From: Fibrobacterota bacterium
GTDB taxonomy: Bacteria > Fibrobacterota > Fibrobacteria > UBA11236
Length of the DNA: 64,000 nt
Assembly: GCA_028287465.1 (NCBI GenBank)
Contig: JAQBPO010000072.1
Location: 1-64,000, forward strand
Direction: 5' to 3'
Part shown: in pieces, positions 19,572 to 27,642 of the stretch
How the letters are laid out: each line of letters begins with the position of its first letter
Position numbering within the stretch: the first letter of the stretch is position 1
The notes under the pieces: model-generated
Seen by the model: only the letters and a program-made list of their open reading frames with translations
The model's database searches: none
Told to the model about the DNA's origin: nothing
Position numbers and translations under genes: made by a program

Positions 19572-20774
19572 ATGTCTAAATGGATGTACAAGGGTAAGAC
19601 CACCCAGGGCAAGGAAGTGGCGGGCGAGGTGGAAGCCTCGAACAAGGCCGATGTGGAGATCCTGCTCCGGAAGAAGCGCATCCGCGCCATGTCCATCAAG
19701 CGTAAGCCGATGGACATGAAGATGCTGAGTTTCGGCGGCGGCGTCCCGTTGAAGGTGATGGCCCGTTTCACCCGGCAATTCTCGGCCATGACCTCGGCCG
19801 GCCTCCCTTTGATCCAATGCCTGGACATCCTTTCCGAGCAGACCGAGCACGAGGTCCTCAAGCAGGCGATCATGCAGGTCGCCGCGGACATCCAGGGCGG
19901 CGGCACCCTCGCGGACTCGCTCTCCAAGCACAAGAAGATCTTTTCCGAGCTCTATTGCCAGATGATAGCCGCGGGCGAGGCCGGCGGTATCCTGGACACC
20001 ATCCTGCTGCGCCTGGCGGAATACCAGGAAAAGGCGGACGCGCTGCGCCGGAAGATCAAAGGAGCCATGACCTATCCCGTCATCGTGGCAATCGTGGCCG
20101 TGGCCGCCGTGGCCATCCTCATGATCTTCGTGGTCCCCATTTTCGCGAACATGTTCCAGGACGCGAACGCCAAGCTGCCCTTGCCCACGCGCATCGTCAT
20201 GGGTCTCAGCCAATTCATCCGCGATTGGATCCTTGCCATCCTGACCGGAATCGGGGTGGGTCTGTTCTCCCTATTCAGATATTACAAGACGGATAAAGGG
20301 CGGCTGAAGTGCGATCAGCTACTCCTCCAGGCTCCCGTTCTAGGCGATTTGGAGCGCAAATCCTGTATTTCGCGCTTTACGCGCACCCTGGGGACCCTGC
20401 TCAACTCCGGCGTTTCCATCATCGACGCCTTACAGGTTACGGCAAAAACCTCGGGCAACAAGGTTCTGGAACTGGGCATCTACAAGACCTTGGAAAGCAT
20501 CTCGGGCGGCCAGACCATCGCGGATCCCCTCCGGGCCACCGGAGTATTCCCGCCCATGGTAATCCAGATGATCGCCGTGGGCGAACGCACCGGCGGCCTC
20601 TCCGAGATGCTCATCAAGATCTCGGACTTCTACGATGATGAGGTCGACGCCGCGGTGGACGCCCTGACATCCATGATCGAACCCTTGGTCATCGTCGTCC
20701 TGGGATCCATCATCGGCGGCGTTCTCGTGGCCATGTACCTCCCCATGTTCGAAATGGCAGGGACCGTCGGATGA
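19572..20774 (+). CDS. pilC: Type IV pilus inner-membrane platform protein PilC
   Basis: 400 residues with two T2SSF domains (about 65-190 and 270-395), each beginning with a FTRQFSAMTSAGLPL / FTRTLGTLLNSGVSI motif. Three membrane segments are visible at about 170-195, 217-240 and 370-395 (VIVVLGSIIGGVLVAMYLPMF). PilC is the platform on which the ATPases act. The extreme C-terminus AGTVG-stop is the first copy of a 38-bp tandem repeat whose later copies encode separate mini-ORFs. Confidence 0.95.
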   Translation: MSKWMYKGKTTQGKEVAGEVEASNKADVEILLRKKRIRAMSIKRKPMDMKMLSFGGGVPLKVMARFTRQFSAMTSAGLPLIQCLDILSEQTEHEVLKQAIMQVAADIQGGGTLADSLSKHKKIFSELYCQMIAAGEAGGILDTILLRLAEYQEKADALRRKIKGAMTYPVIVAIVAVAAVAILMIFVVPIFANMFQDANAKLPLPTRIVMGLSQFIRDWILAILTGIGVGLFSLFRYYKTDKGRLKCDQLLLQAPVLGDLERKSCISRFTRTLGTLLNSGVSIIDALQVTAKTSGNKVLELGIYKTLESISGGQTIADPLRATGVFPPMVIQMIAVGERTGGLSEMLIKISDFYDDEVDAAVDALTSMIEPLVIVVLGSIIGGVLVAMYLPMFEMAGTVG

Positions 20775-20850
20775 CCGCCGCCGCACCACAGGCAACGGGA
20801 ACCGTCGGATGACCGCCTCCACGCCGAGGGCGACGGGCTCCGTGGGCTGA
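20763..20850 (+). repeat. 38-bp tandem repeat forming ATGA-linked mini-ORFs
   Basis: The sequence ACCGTCGGATGACCGCC occurs at 20763-20779 and again at 20801-20817, and a weaker third unit ends at the TGA at 20848-20850. The pilC stop TGA (20772-20774) overlaps an ATG that opens MTAAAPQATGTVG-stop; that stop at 20810-20812 overlaps the ATG of MTASTPRATGSVG-stop. The period of 38 equals 13 codons minus one base, so the frame shifts each time but every unit keeps the ATGA overlap. It could be a duplicated gene end or a translational-coupling relay towards the kinase gene 13 bp further on. Confidence 0.7.
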
Positions 20851-20863
20851 GGTCAGCCCGCCC

Positions 20864-22600
20864 ATGGCCGACTCCGATCACCCGCAAGGGGAAACGACCC
20901 CGGATCCCGAGCGCCCCGATGCGGACGCCGCCCCGGCCTATGATTCCGCCTTTTCGCAGGAGGCCGGCAGGGACATCCTGGCCGTCGTTCTCTCCAGGGT
21001 GGCCATGTTCGCCGTCCTGTTCTGGACCGCGCTTACCTTCGACAAGGAATCCCTGGCCCGCGGCCTCATCCTCATCTACGGCCTTTCCACCATCCTCTAC
21101 CTGGCCACCTGGGTTTCGGCCTACCGTTCCCGGCAGGCATCCCCGGTTGGCCTGCTCCTCTACTTCCAATTCCTCGTCGAACTCCTGGTCGAGACCGCGA
21201 TCTTCTATTCCAACGAGGGGTATCATTCCGATTACGGCCTCCTTTTCATCCTCACCATCCTGAGCGCCGGATTCTTCTTCCGCTTCGCGGGAGCGATGAC
21301 CACGGCCGCGCTGGCGACCGCGCTTTTCGGCTATGCCGGCATGCTCCATCTGGGCCTGCCGGATTTCCTCGGGATCGAGTTGCCGCGCCTCCTGGTGGAA
21401 ACCGTGCAAGTCCGCTTCTTCCTCTATACCACCCTCTTCTTCATGGTCGCCCTGCTCTCGTCCCTCCTTTCCGGGCGGTTATTGGCGGCCCGAAAGGAAC
21501 TGGCCGGCACACAAAGGGCGAAGGAGCTGTACCAGTTCAGCGCGGAATCGGTCATGAACGATTTGCCGACCGGTCTTCTTTTCTTCGACTCCAATGGGCT
21601 TTTGAAGCTCAAGAACCGGCCTAGCGAGGAATGGTTGGGAAAGGAGCTCGCGTCCGGCATGGGGTTGCGTGAGACCCTCAGCGGTCTGCTCGAGGAAGAT
21701 ATCTTGGAGGAAATGGAGCGTTTACGGGAAGGTTTTCCCTATACGGAATTGGAGGTGGAAACGAAAACCCACGTTCCCCTCCACATCCAAATCAAGACCT
21801 TGACGCGGGACGGCCGCTACCTGGGCAGGGTGTTTCTGCTCATTGATTTCACGGAAGAGCGGAAAATGGCCCGCACCCTCCTCCGATCGGAACGGATGGC
21901 CGCCTTGGGCGCCATGTCCGCGCGCATCGCCCATGAAATCCGGAATCCCTTGGCCAGCATCAGTGGATCGGCCCAATTGCTTCGGGACGCTTCGTTACAA
22001 ACGGATACCGACCGAAAGCTGGTGAGCCTGATCGTGACCGAGTCCGCTAGGCTCAACCGCATTCTAACGGGAATGCTCGATTATGCCCGCGACCGGGCTC
22101 CGGCCAATCGGGAGGTATCCATTGCCGAGATTTTCAAGAAAATCCAGTTCATGCTCGAAAAGGATCCCGGGTTCAACAAGGAACTTGTAACCGTCCGCCA
22201 ATTTATAGAAAATGGAGATATTCGCTTTAGTAGCGACCCTGACATCATTGTTCAGGTATTGCTCAATGTCGCCTTGAATGCCATGCAGGCCCTGCCTGAC
22301 GGAAAAGGCGTCGTTGGATTGGGAGCCTACCTCAAAACCACCTTGGAAGGCGGTAGGGTGATCCTGAAAGTTGATGATAATGGAAGGGGAATGGGTGCGG
22401 AAGAGAGTGTCAGGGCTTTCGAACCCTTTTATACCAGTAAATCCAATGGTACGGGTTTGGGGCTCGCGACCTGCCTCCATTATGTGCAAGCCTTGGAAGG
22501 AAATATTACCTTGAACAGCTTGGAAGGGTCGGGAACCACGGTTACCATCAGCCTGCCCCTGAACCAGCTAGGCACCGGATTGAGGAAGAATGGACATTAA
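20864..22600 (+). CDS. Membrane sensor histidine kinase, PilS/NtrB-like
   Basis: 578 residues. An N-terminal Asp/Pro-rich tail precedes about six membrane helices (residues 40-210), then a PAS-like region (about 225-335, MNDLPTGLLFFDSNGLL), the HisKA domain with ARIAHEIRNPLASI (His357 the phospho-acceptor) and the HATPase domain with NVALNAMQALP, DDNGRGM and GTGLGLA boxes. The architecture is that of PilS, which with PilR controls pilin transcription, and the position after pilC supports a pilus role. No response regulator is encoded beside it. Confidence 0.92.
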   Translation: MADSDHPQGETTPDPERPDADAAPAYDSAFSQEAGRDILAVVLSRVAMFAVLFWTALTFDKESLARGLILIYGLSTILYLATWVSAYRSRQASPVGLLLYFQFLVELLVETAIFYSNEGYHSDYGLLFILTILSAGFFFRFAGAMTTAALATALFGYAGMLHLGLPDFLGIELPRLLVETVQVRFFLYTTLFFMVALLSSLLSGRLLAARKELAGTQRAKELYQFSAESVMNDLPTGLLFFDSNGLLKLKNRPSEEWLGKELASGMGLRETLSGLLEEDILEEMERLREGFPYTELEVETKTHVPLHIQIKTLTRDGRYLGRVFLLIDFTEERKMARTLLRSERMAALGAMSARIAHEIRNPLASISGSAQLLRDASLQTDTDRKLVSLIVTESARLNRILTGMLDYARDRAPANREVSIAEIFKKIQFMLEKDPGFNKELVTVRQFIENGDIRFSSDPDIIVQVLLNVALNAMQALPDGKGVVGLGAYLKTTLEGGRVILKVDDNGRGMGAEESVRAFEPFYTSKSNGTGLGLATCLHYVQALEGNITLNSLEGSGTTVTISLPLNQLGTGLRKNGH

Positions 22601-22919
22601 GTTTCGGCTCAGCGGCAAGTGGAACGTGCTCGACATCAGCGGGCATATCAAGGGGAGCGAGGTCTCCCATTTCCGTGCGGCCATCCAAAGGGCAATCTCC
22701 GACAAAAAGCTGTTCCTCGTTGCGAACATGCAGGAAGTCGGATTCATCGACAGTTCCGGTGTCGGCATGCTAATCACTTGCCATCAGGACCTCAAAGCGG
22801 CCGGAGGGCAGCTGATCCTGATGCGCCTTTCGGACGATATCTATGATTTGTTCGAAATGACGTCGATCGACCGGCTTTTCGAAATCGTCGATAATGAAGA
22901 GGAATTGGCATCTCGTTGA
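22590..22919 (+). CDS. STAS-domain anti-sigma-factor antagonist
   Basis: 109 residues, a single STAS domain. The conserved FIDSSGVGML loop carries the serines (Ser55/Ser56) that SpoIIAA/RsbV-type proteins have phosphorylated by their partner kinase. The gene overlaps the histidine kinase by 11 bp, implying translational coupling. No SpoIIAB/RsbW-type kinase is adjacent, so the partner is unknown; the preceding kinase or a distant anti-sigma factor could be it. Confidence 0.9.
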   Translation: MDIKFRLSGKWNVLDISGHIKGSEVSHFRAAIQRAISDKKLFLVANMQEVGFIDSSGVGMLITCHQDLKAAGGQLILMRLSDDIYDLFEMTSIDRLFEIVDNEEELASR

Positions 22920-22969
22920 GTTTTTTGGGGCCGCCGGGCAACTCCTTTCAATTTTTCATAAAAAACATT

Positions 22970-22996
22970 TAAGTTCAGGTCTTCATCATCCGATAA
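22970..22996 (+). promoter_or_regulatory. Sigma-28 (FliA)-type promoter of flgM
   Basis: TAAG (22970-22973), 15-base spacer, TCCGATAA (22989-22996). The flagellar sigma-28 consensus is TAAA-N15-GCCGATAA, so the match is 10 of 12 with exact spacing. The flgM ATG is 21 bp downstream, with AGAGGAAGA as ribosome-binding site. Confidence 0.75.
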
Positions 22997-23017
22997 TAGG
23001 GAATAGAGGAAGATGGA

Positions 23018-23323
23018 ATGAAAATTGATAGAATCTCCCAAATATTCGGTGCCGACCTTCAAAAGGTCGCCGGCGGCGGGAAAAGCCTGGATAAAACGGA
23101 AAAGCCCGTCAGGAGCGATTCCGTGTCCCTCTCCAAGAAGGCCAAAGAGCTATCCTCCTCTTCCAATGAGGCCGTAGCCCAGCATATCAATGCTCTCCCG
23201 GACGTGCGGGCGGAAAAGGTTCAGGAAGCCAAGGAGAAGATCGCTTCCGGGTATTTCAACTCTCCGGATTTCGAAGACAAGCTTGCGGATCGGTTGCTGA
23301 AGGAATTCGGTTTCGGATCCTGA
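23018..23323 (+). CDS. flgM: Anti-sigma-28 factor FlgM
   Basis: 101 residues, small and hydrophilic. The C-terminal half has the FlgM signature: RSDSVSLSKKAKEL, then LPDVRAEKVQEAKEKIASG and a terminal helix LADRLLKEFGF. FlgM binds FliA until the hook-basal body is finished and is then exported through it. The gene has its own sigma-28-type promoter, giving the usual negative feedback loop, and is followed by an intrinsic terminator. It sits after the pilus/STAS genes rather than among flagellar genes. Confidence 0.88.
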   Translation: MKIDRISQIFGADLQKVAGGGKSLDKTEKPVRSDSVSLSKKAKELSSSSNEAVAQHINALPDVRAEKVQEAKEKIASGYFNSPDFEDKLADRLLKEFGFGS

Positions 23324-23349
23324 GGCCACCTGCTTCGGTTCCCTTGGAC

Positions 23350-23376
23350 AATCCGGCTTCCGCCGGATTTTTTTTT
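23350..23376 (+). terminator. Rho-independent terminator after flgM
   Basis: AATCCGGC (23350-23357), loop TTCC, GCCGGATT (23362-23369), then an uninterrupted T run to 23376. Confidence 0.9.
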
Positions 23377-23489
23377 GCCCCTCCGCGAATCTTCCATCTC
23401 GCAATCCATCGGCCATGGGGCCGATCCACCTTCCATGCGGCTGATTGGCCTCGCCCATGCGGGGGAAGATGTCATATAATCCTTGCGTA

Positions 23490-25073
23490 ATGCGCATGAT
23501 ACCCCTGTTGGTTTTTTCGGCCCTCCTGTCGGCCGGGTCGATTCCGTCTTCCGCCGACCACGCCCCCTATCCCGATCCGACCCTCCTGGACGCCGCTTCG
23601 GATCAAGCGCCCTATCCCGAAACGGCCCTTCCGGGCCCCCGGTCGGATCAAGCCCCTTATCCCGACCCGGCTCTCCGCGACGATCCGGCGGACCAAGGGA
23701 CCGATACGGCCGCTGCGGTAGCTGGAAAGCTTAAGGCCAGGACCGTCGGGAAGACCCCGAAGAGCGCCAAAGGGCAGGACAGCGCCAAGGTCAGGTTGAA
23801 GCCAAAGCCCAAAACCATTGCCGGTGCAAAGGGGCAAGATAGCGCCATCGTGAAGGGCGGCTCCCATGCCAAGGAAAAGGCCAAGGAGACCGCCGAAGGA
23901 AAGGGAAGCGTTCCCAAAGGGGAAAACGCCAAGGTTCCCGCGGATTCAAATGGCCATGCGATCCCCTCGGCCCAAAAGAAAGCCGATGTCAAGGCAACGG
24001 AAATCGAAAAGCCTCACGAGAGCGCGAAGGGACACGGCGTCGCCAAAGGAAATGAAAACGCCGGTGGACGGGATTCGGTGAAGGTTCGCGAGGAGGCCGA
24101 GGACCGTAAAGGCGCCGTAGCGCATGAAGTTGCCAAGGATATCCGGGCGGACAAGGATGCTCACGGCGGAAAATCCCCGGAAACCCACGTGTCGAGCGAG
24201 ACCCACGAAATCCACGAGCAGCATGAAGCCCAGGAGGTTCACGATTCCCACGATACCCGGGAAACCCACGATGTCCACCGCGGCGGGAATCAGGATGAGG
24301 CGACCATTCCCCAAATGGCTCCCAAGCCGGATTCCGCTTTCGCCCGCGCCGCCGATTGGAACAAGGGCCTCGCCGAGGTATTGTCCTATTCGGTATTGCG
24401 GCGCGGTCGGGCGGGAGAGACCCGATTCTCAGGACGCCTGGTCACGGAAAGAATGTACCTGCGCAAGGACGGGATAGCGGATCGCAAACCATCGGGCAAA
24501 GGCGATGTGGAAATACTCAATACGGTGCTGGCCGCATCGGGGGAGGAAGGCGGAATTCCGTTCGCCACGGAGACGGTGATCAAGCTGCCCCGCGCGGATA
24601 GGTTGAAATTGCTACGCCAGGATCAATCCCTACAATCCCTGCCGGGCACGGCCTATCGTTCCCTGGATTGCAGCGTCTCGCCCCCGCGCTTGCGCACCTT
24701 CTCAAGCGGCGGAGAATCCCCCAGGGATTCGGTCCTCACGCGCTGGCCCGTCTATACGGAGGAGATGCTTTTCACCTATCTTCGGGCCGTTCCCCTGCAT
24801 CCGGGATACAAGGAAGAAGTCTGGCTTCAGGATTGGGCGGGGGAAGGGAGATTCAATCCCATGCCGCAGTATGCGGCCATATCCGTGCGCTCCAAGACAT
24901 CAAGCGTTCGCGACCTGGAAACCTGGTACATAACCGTGGATCGCGACGATGGCCGGAGATCGGAGTTCTGGATCTCCGCTGCGGGACTGCATCCGGTGGT
25001 ACTCGCCATCCTGGGCGATGGTGCCACATGGACCTTGCAGGATATAGCGCGGAAGAATTATTGGTCCTGGTGA
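23490..25073 (+). CDS. Exported low-complexity protein with His-rich segment
   Basis: About 527 residues from ATG 23490, chosen because it opens a signal peptide (MRMIPLLVFSALLSAGS, cleavage near SSA-DH). A TATAAT at 23475-23480 lies only 10 bp before this ATG, so the message may be nearly leaderless. The mature N-terminus has three near-copies of the unit (S)DQAPYP. A long Lys/Ala/Gly/Glu-rich tract follows (about 75-230), then a His-rich tract (ETHEIHEQHEAQEVHDSHD style, about 235-265) that could bind metal. From about 285 to the end is a globular beta-rich domain ending ETWYITVDRDDGRRSEFWI...WTLQDIARKNYWSW, reminiscent of DUF3108-type periplasmic domains, but I am not sure. Function unknown. 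Confidence 0.75.
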   Translation: MRMIPLLVFSALLSAGSIPSSADHAPYPDPTLLDAASDQAPYPETALPGPRSDQAPYPDPALRDDPADQGTDTAAAVAGKLKARTVGKTPKSAKGQDSAKVRLKPKPKTIAGAKGQDSAIVKGGSHAKEKAKETAEGKGSVPKGENAKVPADSNGHAIPSAQKKADVKATEIEKPHESAKGHGVAKGNENAGGRDSVKVREEAEDRKGAVAHEVAKDIRADKDAHGGKSPETHVSSETHEIHEQHEAQEVHDSHDTRETHDVHRGGNQDEATIPQMAPKPDSAFARAADWNKGLAEVLSYSVLRRGRAGETRFSGRLVTERMYLRKDGIADRKPSGKGDVEILNTVLAASGEEGGIPFATETVIKLPRADRLKLLRQDQSLQSLPGTAYRSLDCSVSPPRLRTFSSGGESPRDSVLTRWPVYTEEMLFTYLRAVPLHPGYKEEVWLQDWAGEGRFNPMPQYAAISVRSKTSSVRDLETWYITVDRDDGRRSEFWISAAGLHPVVLAILGDGATWTLQDIARKNYWSW

Positions 25074-25375
25074 AGCCAGGCCCTTCACCGTCCTTCACCT
25101 GATTTCACCCGTCTTCCCGCGTTTTCACCCCTGAGGGAATCGGAATCGCGTTTACGGCCCCTCTAAGGGGCCGATTGCCGTTCCATACGCTCCTATCCCG
25201 ATTGGCATCCCCTTTGCATTCCCTTCATTCCGACCAACCGAAGTAACAGTCCGGAGCCAGGCCGCCGCCCGAAAGGGTGTGCTGGTCCGGGTGGACCGGG
25301 CGCCTCGGATGGTTTTAATGAACCAGGCAAGGGCCCTTCGCGGCCCATGCCAAGCAATGACCAAAGGAGTCAAAG
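25074..25375. other. spoVG upstream region
   Basis: A 302-bp gap. It contains the phased TTCACC array (25084-25129), a perfect palindrome CGGCCCCT-CTA-AGGGGCCG at 25155-25173 without a T-run, and the spoVG ribosome-binding site AAAGGAG just before 25376. No convincing -35/-10 pair was seen and no small ORF is favoured. Confidence 0.5.
25084..25129 (+). repeat. 10-bp-phased TTCACC array (5 units)
   Basis: TTCACC begins at 25084, 25094, 25104 and 25124, and the variant TTCCCG at 25114, so five hexamers recur at exactly 10-bp spacing on one face of the helix. The complementary GGTGAAG at 25069-25075, overlapping the preceding stop codon, can pair with the first unit (CTTCACC) as a 7-bp stem. 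It may be an operator array for spoVG or a structural element. Confidence 0.6.
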
Positions 25376-25663
25376 ATGTCCCTCAAAGGAATCGAAATCA
25401 CCGAAATCAACGTCCACCCCCTTCAGAACAAGAAGGCGGACAATCCCCTGGAGGCATTCGTACGCGTCGTCCTCAATGAACAATTCGTGATCAACAGCAT
25501 CCGCGTCGTGAAAGGAAAGTTCGGGCTCTTCGTCTCGTTCCCCCGGGAGTACAACAAGAAGGAAGGAAAGGGGTACAACTATTGTTTCCCCATCACCAAA
25601 TCCCTTCATGAATACATGTCGGAGAAGATCCTGAGCGAATACCGCCAGGCGGCAGCCGCTTAA
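25376..25663 (+). CDS. spoVG: SpoVG-family RNA/DNA-binding regulator
   Basis: 95 residues, the normal length. The sequence ITEINVHPL...LKAF-like (NPLEAFVRVVLNEQFVINSIRVVKGKFGLFVSFP) and the acidic/aromatic tail match SpoVG throughout. SpoVG proteins are widespread small nucleic-acid-binding regulators (originally septation/sporulation, but present in non-sporulating phyla). AAAGGAG precedes the ATG by 7 bases. It is followed by a strong terminator and, 127 bp later, by a second SpoVG-like gene. Confidence 0.93.
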   Translation: MSLKGIEITEINVHPLQNKKADNPLEAFVRVVLNEQFVINSIRVVKGKFGLFVSFPREYNKKEGKGYNYCFPITKSLHEYMSEKILSEYRQAAAA

Positions 25664-25674
25664 CCCTTCACCTG

Positions 25675-25712
25675 GGCGTCAGGGCGGACCACTTCGCCCT
25701 GGCGCCTTTTCC
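25675..25712 (+). terminator. Rho-independent terminator after spoVG
   Basis: GGCGTCAGGGCG (25675-25686) pairs with CGCCCTGGCGCC (25695-25706) with one mismatch, 8-base loop, then TTTT. Confidence 0.85.
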
Positions 25713-25789
25713 GGCCCCGGCCGCAACCTCACGAGGGTATCCGGTGCCTTTTTCGGAACATATTGAACGCAGAGAAAGAATCAGACATC

Positions 25790-26065
25790 ATGGAAATCAC
25801 GTCAATCCAAATAGAACCCAGCACCCATCCGGAAGCCAAGGTCATGGCCACAGCGCAGGTTGTCCTCAACGGCAGCCTGTCCCTTCGCGGCATCAAGATC
25901 CTGCGCGGCAGGTACGGACTCTTCCTTGCCTTCCCCGGCCTGAGCGCGGGGTCGCCTTATCGCGCCTTCGAAACCCTTTCCATGCGCTTCCGCAAGGAGT
26001 TGCAGGAAGAGGTCCTCCGCGCCTACCGTAACATGCTCGCCACCCCGCTTCCTCTTTTCGGGTGA
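25790..26065 (+). CDS. Second SpoVG-like protein
   Basis: 91 residues from ATG 25790; an in-frame TTG at 25763 is less likely. It aligns by eye with the upstream SpoVG: MEITSIQIEP at the N-terminus and SLSLRGIKILRGRYGLFLAFP in the centre, but the C-terminal half is divergent (SPYRAFETLSMRFRKELQEEVLRAY). It looks like an old tandem duplicate that has changed its tail. It lies 10 bp upstream of comM, so it is probably cotranscribed with it. Confidence 0.8.
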   Translation: MEITSIQIEPSTHPEAKVMATAQVVLNGSLSLRGIKILRGRYGLFLAFPGLSAGSPYRAFETLSMRFRKELQEEVLRAYRNMLATPLPLFG

Positions 26066-26075
26066 GGGGCGCGCC

Positions 26076-27614
26076 ATGCTCTCGGTAATCACCACCTGCG
26101 CGCTTTCGGGGATCGATGCCTACCCCATCACCATCGAGGTGGACATGAGCCCGGGCCTGCCTGGTTTCACCATGGTGGGCCTACCGGATTCGGCGGTCAA
26201 GGAAGCGAGGGAAAGGGTCTTCGCAGCCCTCAAGAATTCCGGTTTCACCGTGCCCAGTAAGCGTATTACCGTCAATCTCGCCCCGGGAGGGATCCGCAAG
26301 GAGGGGACCGGATTCGACTTGCCCTTGGCCATCGGGATCCTGCTTGCCTCCGGCCAATTGGAGCCCACTCCCCTTGAAGGCTACCTGTTCCTGGGTGAAC
26401 TCTCCCTGGACGGCGCCATCCGACCCGTGAGGGGTGTCCTGCCTGCGGCCATTTACGCCAAGCAAAGCGGACGAAAAGGCCTGATCGTTCCGGAAGGGAA
26501 CCGGGATGAGGCGGTTCTGGTTGCCGGGATCGGGGTTTTCGGGGCGGGTAACCTGCTCGAGACCCTGGAATTCCTGAAGGCCCCCGTATTTCCGATCCGG
26601 ACTGGATCGAAATGGAAGGGACCGCCGGAAGGGGATGGCCTGGATTTCTCCGAGGTAAAGGGTCAGGCCCATGCCAAACGCGCCTTGGAGGTAGCCGCGG
26701 CGGGCGCGCATAACTTTCTCCTGGTGGGAAGTCCTGGGTGCGGCAAGACTCTGCTGGCGCGGAGGTTGCCGTCCATCCTGCCGCCCTTGAGCGAGGAGGA
26801 GGCCCTGGAGACCACCAGGGTCTATAGCGTAGCGGGCTTGCTCAAATCGGGTCAAAGCTTCCCCAGAAGGAGGCCATTCCGATCGCCCCACCATTCGGTA
26901 AGCCTGCAAGCCCTGGTGGGCGGAACCGGCTGGTCAAGGCCGGGCGAAGTGAGCCTGGCCCATAATGGCGTACTATTCCTCGATGAGCTGCCGGAATTCC
27001 ACCGGGATGTGATTGAAGCCCTTCGCCAGCCATTGGAAGAAGGCACGGTGACCGTTTCCCGATCGGCGCAATCCATAACCTATCCTTGCCGGAGCATGCT
27101 GGGCGCGGCGATGAATCCATGTCCCTGTGCGTACCTTATGGATCCGAACCGGCGATGCGTCTGCCGGACCGAGGAAATCATGCGATACCGCGCCAGGATT
27201 TCCGGCGCCCTGTTGGATCGGATCGATCTCCATCTCGAGCTTCCGACCTTGGAGTTCGCCCAATTGGTCGATTCAAAGCGCAGTGAATCCTCCGCCGTCA
27301 TCCGCGAAAGGGTGGGGCTGGCCAGGGGGATCCAGGGCAGGCGGTTCCAGGCCGATGGCGCGGTCGGGGTTTTCTGCAATGCGCATATGTCCGGGGACCA
27401 GCTGCGGAAGCATTGCGTCCTGAACGCGGGGACCAAGAAACTGATCCGCGGGGCGGTTGAAACCCTTGGGCTTTCCGCCAGGGCATTTGATCGCATTCTA
27501 AAAGTGGGGCGCACCATCGCGGACCTGGAAGCCAGCCCGGTAATCCTTGAACAGCATGTCGCCGAGGCCGTCCACTACCGGAGCCTGGACCGGGAATTGT
27601 CGCCTTTCCCTTAG
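26076..27614 (+). CDS. comM: YifB/ComM-family Mg-chelatase-like AAA+ ATPase
   Basis: 512 residues, full length. The N-terminal Lon-like domain (about 1-170) contains PGLPGFTMVGLPDSAVKEARERV; the AAA+ Mg-chelatase domain has Walker A GSPGCGKTLLARRLP, Walker B GVLFLDELPEF, and a four-cysteine insertion (NPCPCAYLMDPNRRCVC), and the C-terminal helical domain follows. In competent bacteria ComM is a hexameric branch-migration helicase that extends integration of incoming single-stranded DNA. It follows the second SpoVG gene by 10 bp. Confidence 0.95.
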   Translation: MLSVITTCALSGIDAYPITIEVDMSPGLPGFTMVGLPDSAVKEARERVFAALKNSGFTVPSKRITVNLAPGGIRKEGTGFDLPLAIGILLASGQLEPTPLEGYLFLGELSLDGAIRPVRGVLPAAIYAKQSGRKGLIVPEGNRDEAVLVAGIGVFGAGNLLETLEFLKAPVFPIRTGSKWKGPPEGDGLDFSEVKGQAHAKRALEVAAAGAHNFLLVGSPGCGKTLLARRLPSILPPLSEEEALETTRVYSVAGLLKSGQSFPRRRPFRSPHHSVSLQALVGGTGWSRPGEVSLAHNGVLFLDELPEFHRDVIEALRQPLEEGTVTVSRSAQSITYPCRSMLGAAMNPCPCAYLMDPNRRCVCRTEEIMRYRARISGALLDRIDLHLELPTLEFAQLVDSKRSESSAVIRERVGLARGIQGRRFQADGAVGVFCNAHMSGDQLRKHCVLNAGTKKLIRGAVETLGLSARAFDRILKVGRTIADLEASPVILEQHVAEAVHYRSLDRELSPFP

Positions 27615-27642
27615 GGGCGGTCAGGGCAGGCCAGGGAACCGA

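Noticed and set aside
20763-20850. CRISPR-like repeat
   Set aside because: The 38-bp units are contiguous, without spacers, and code-compatible; no cas genes are present.
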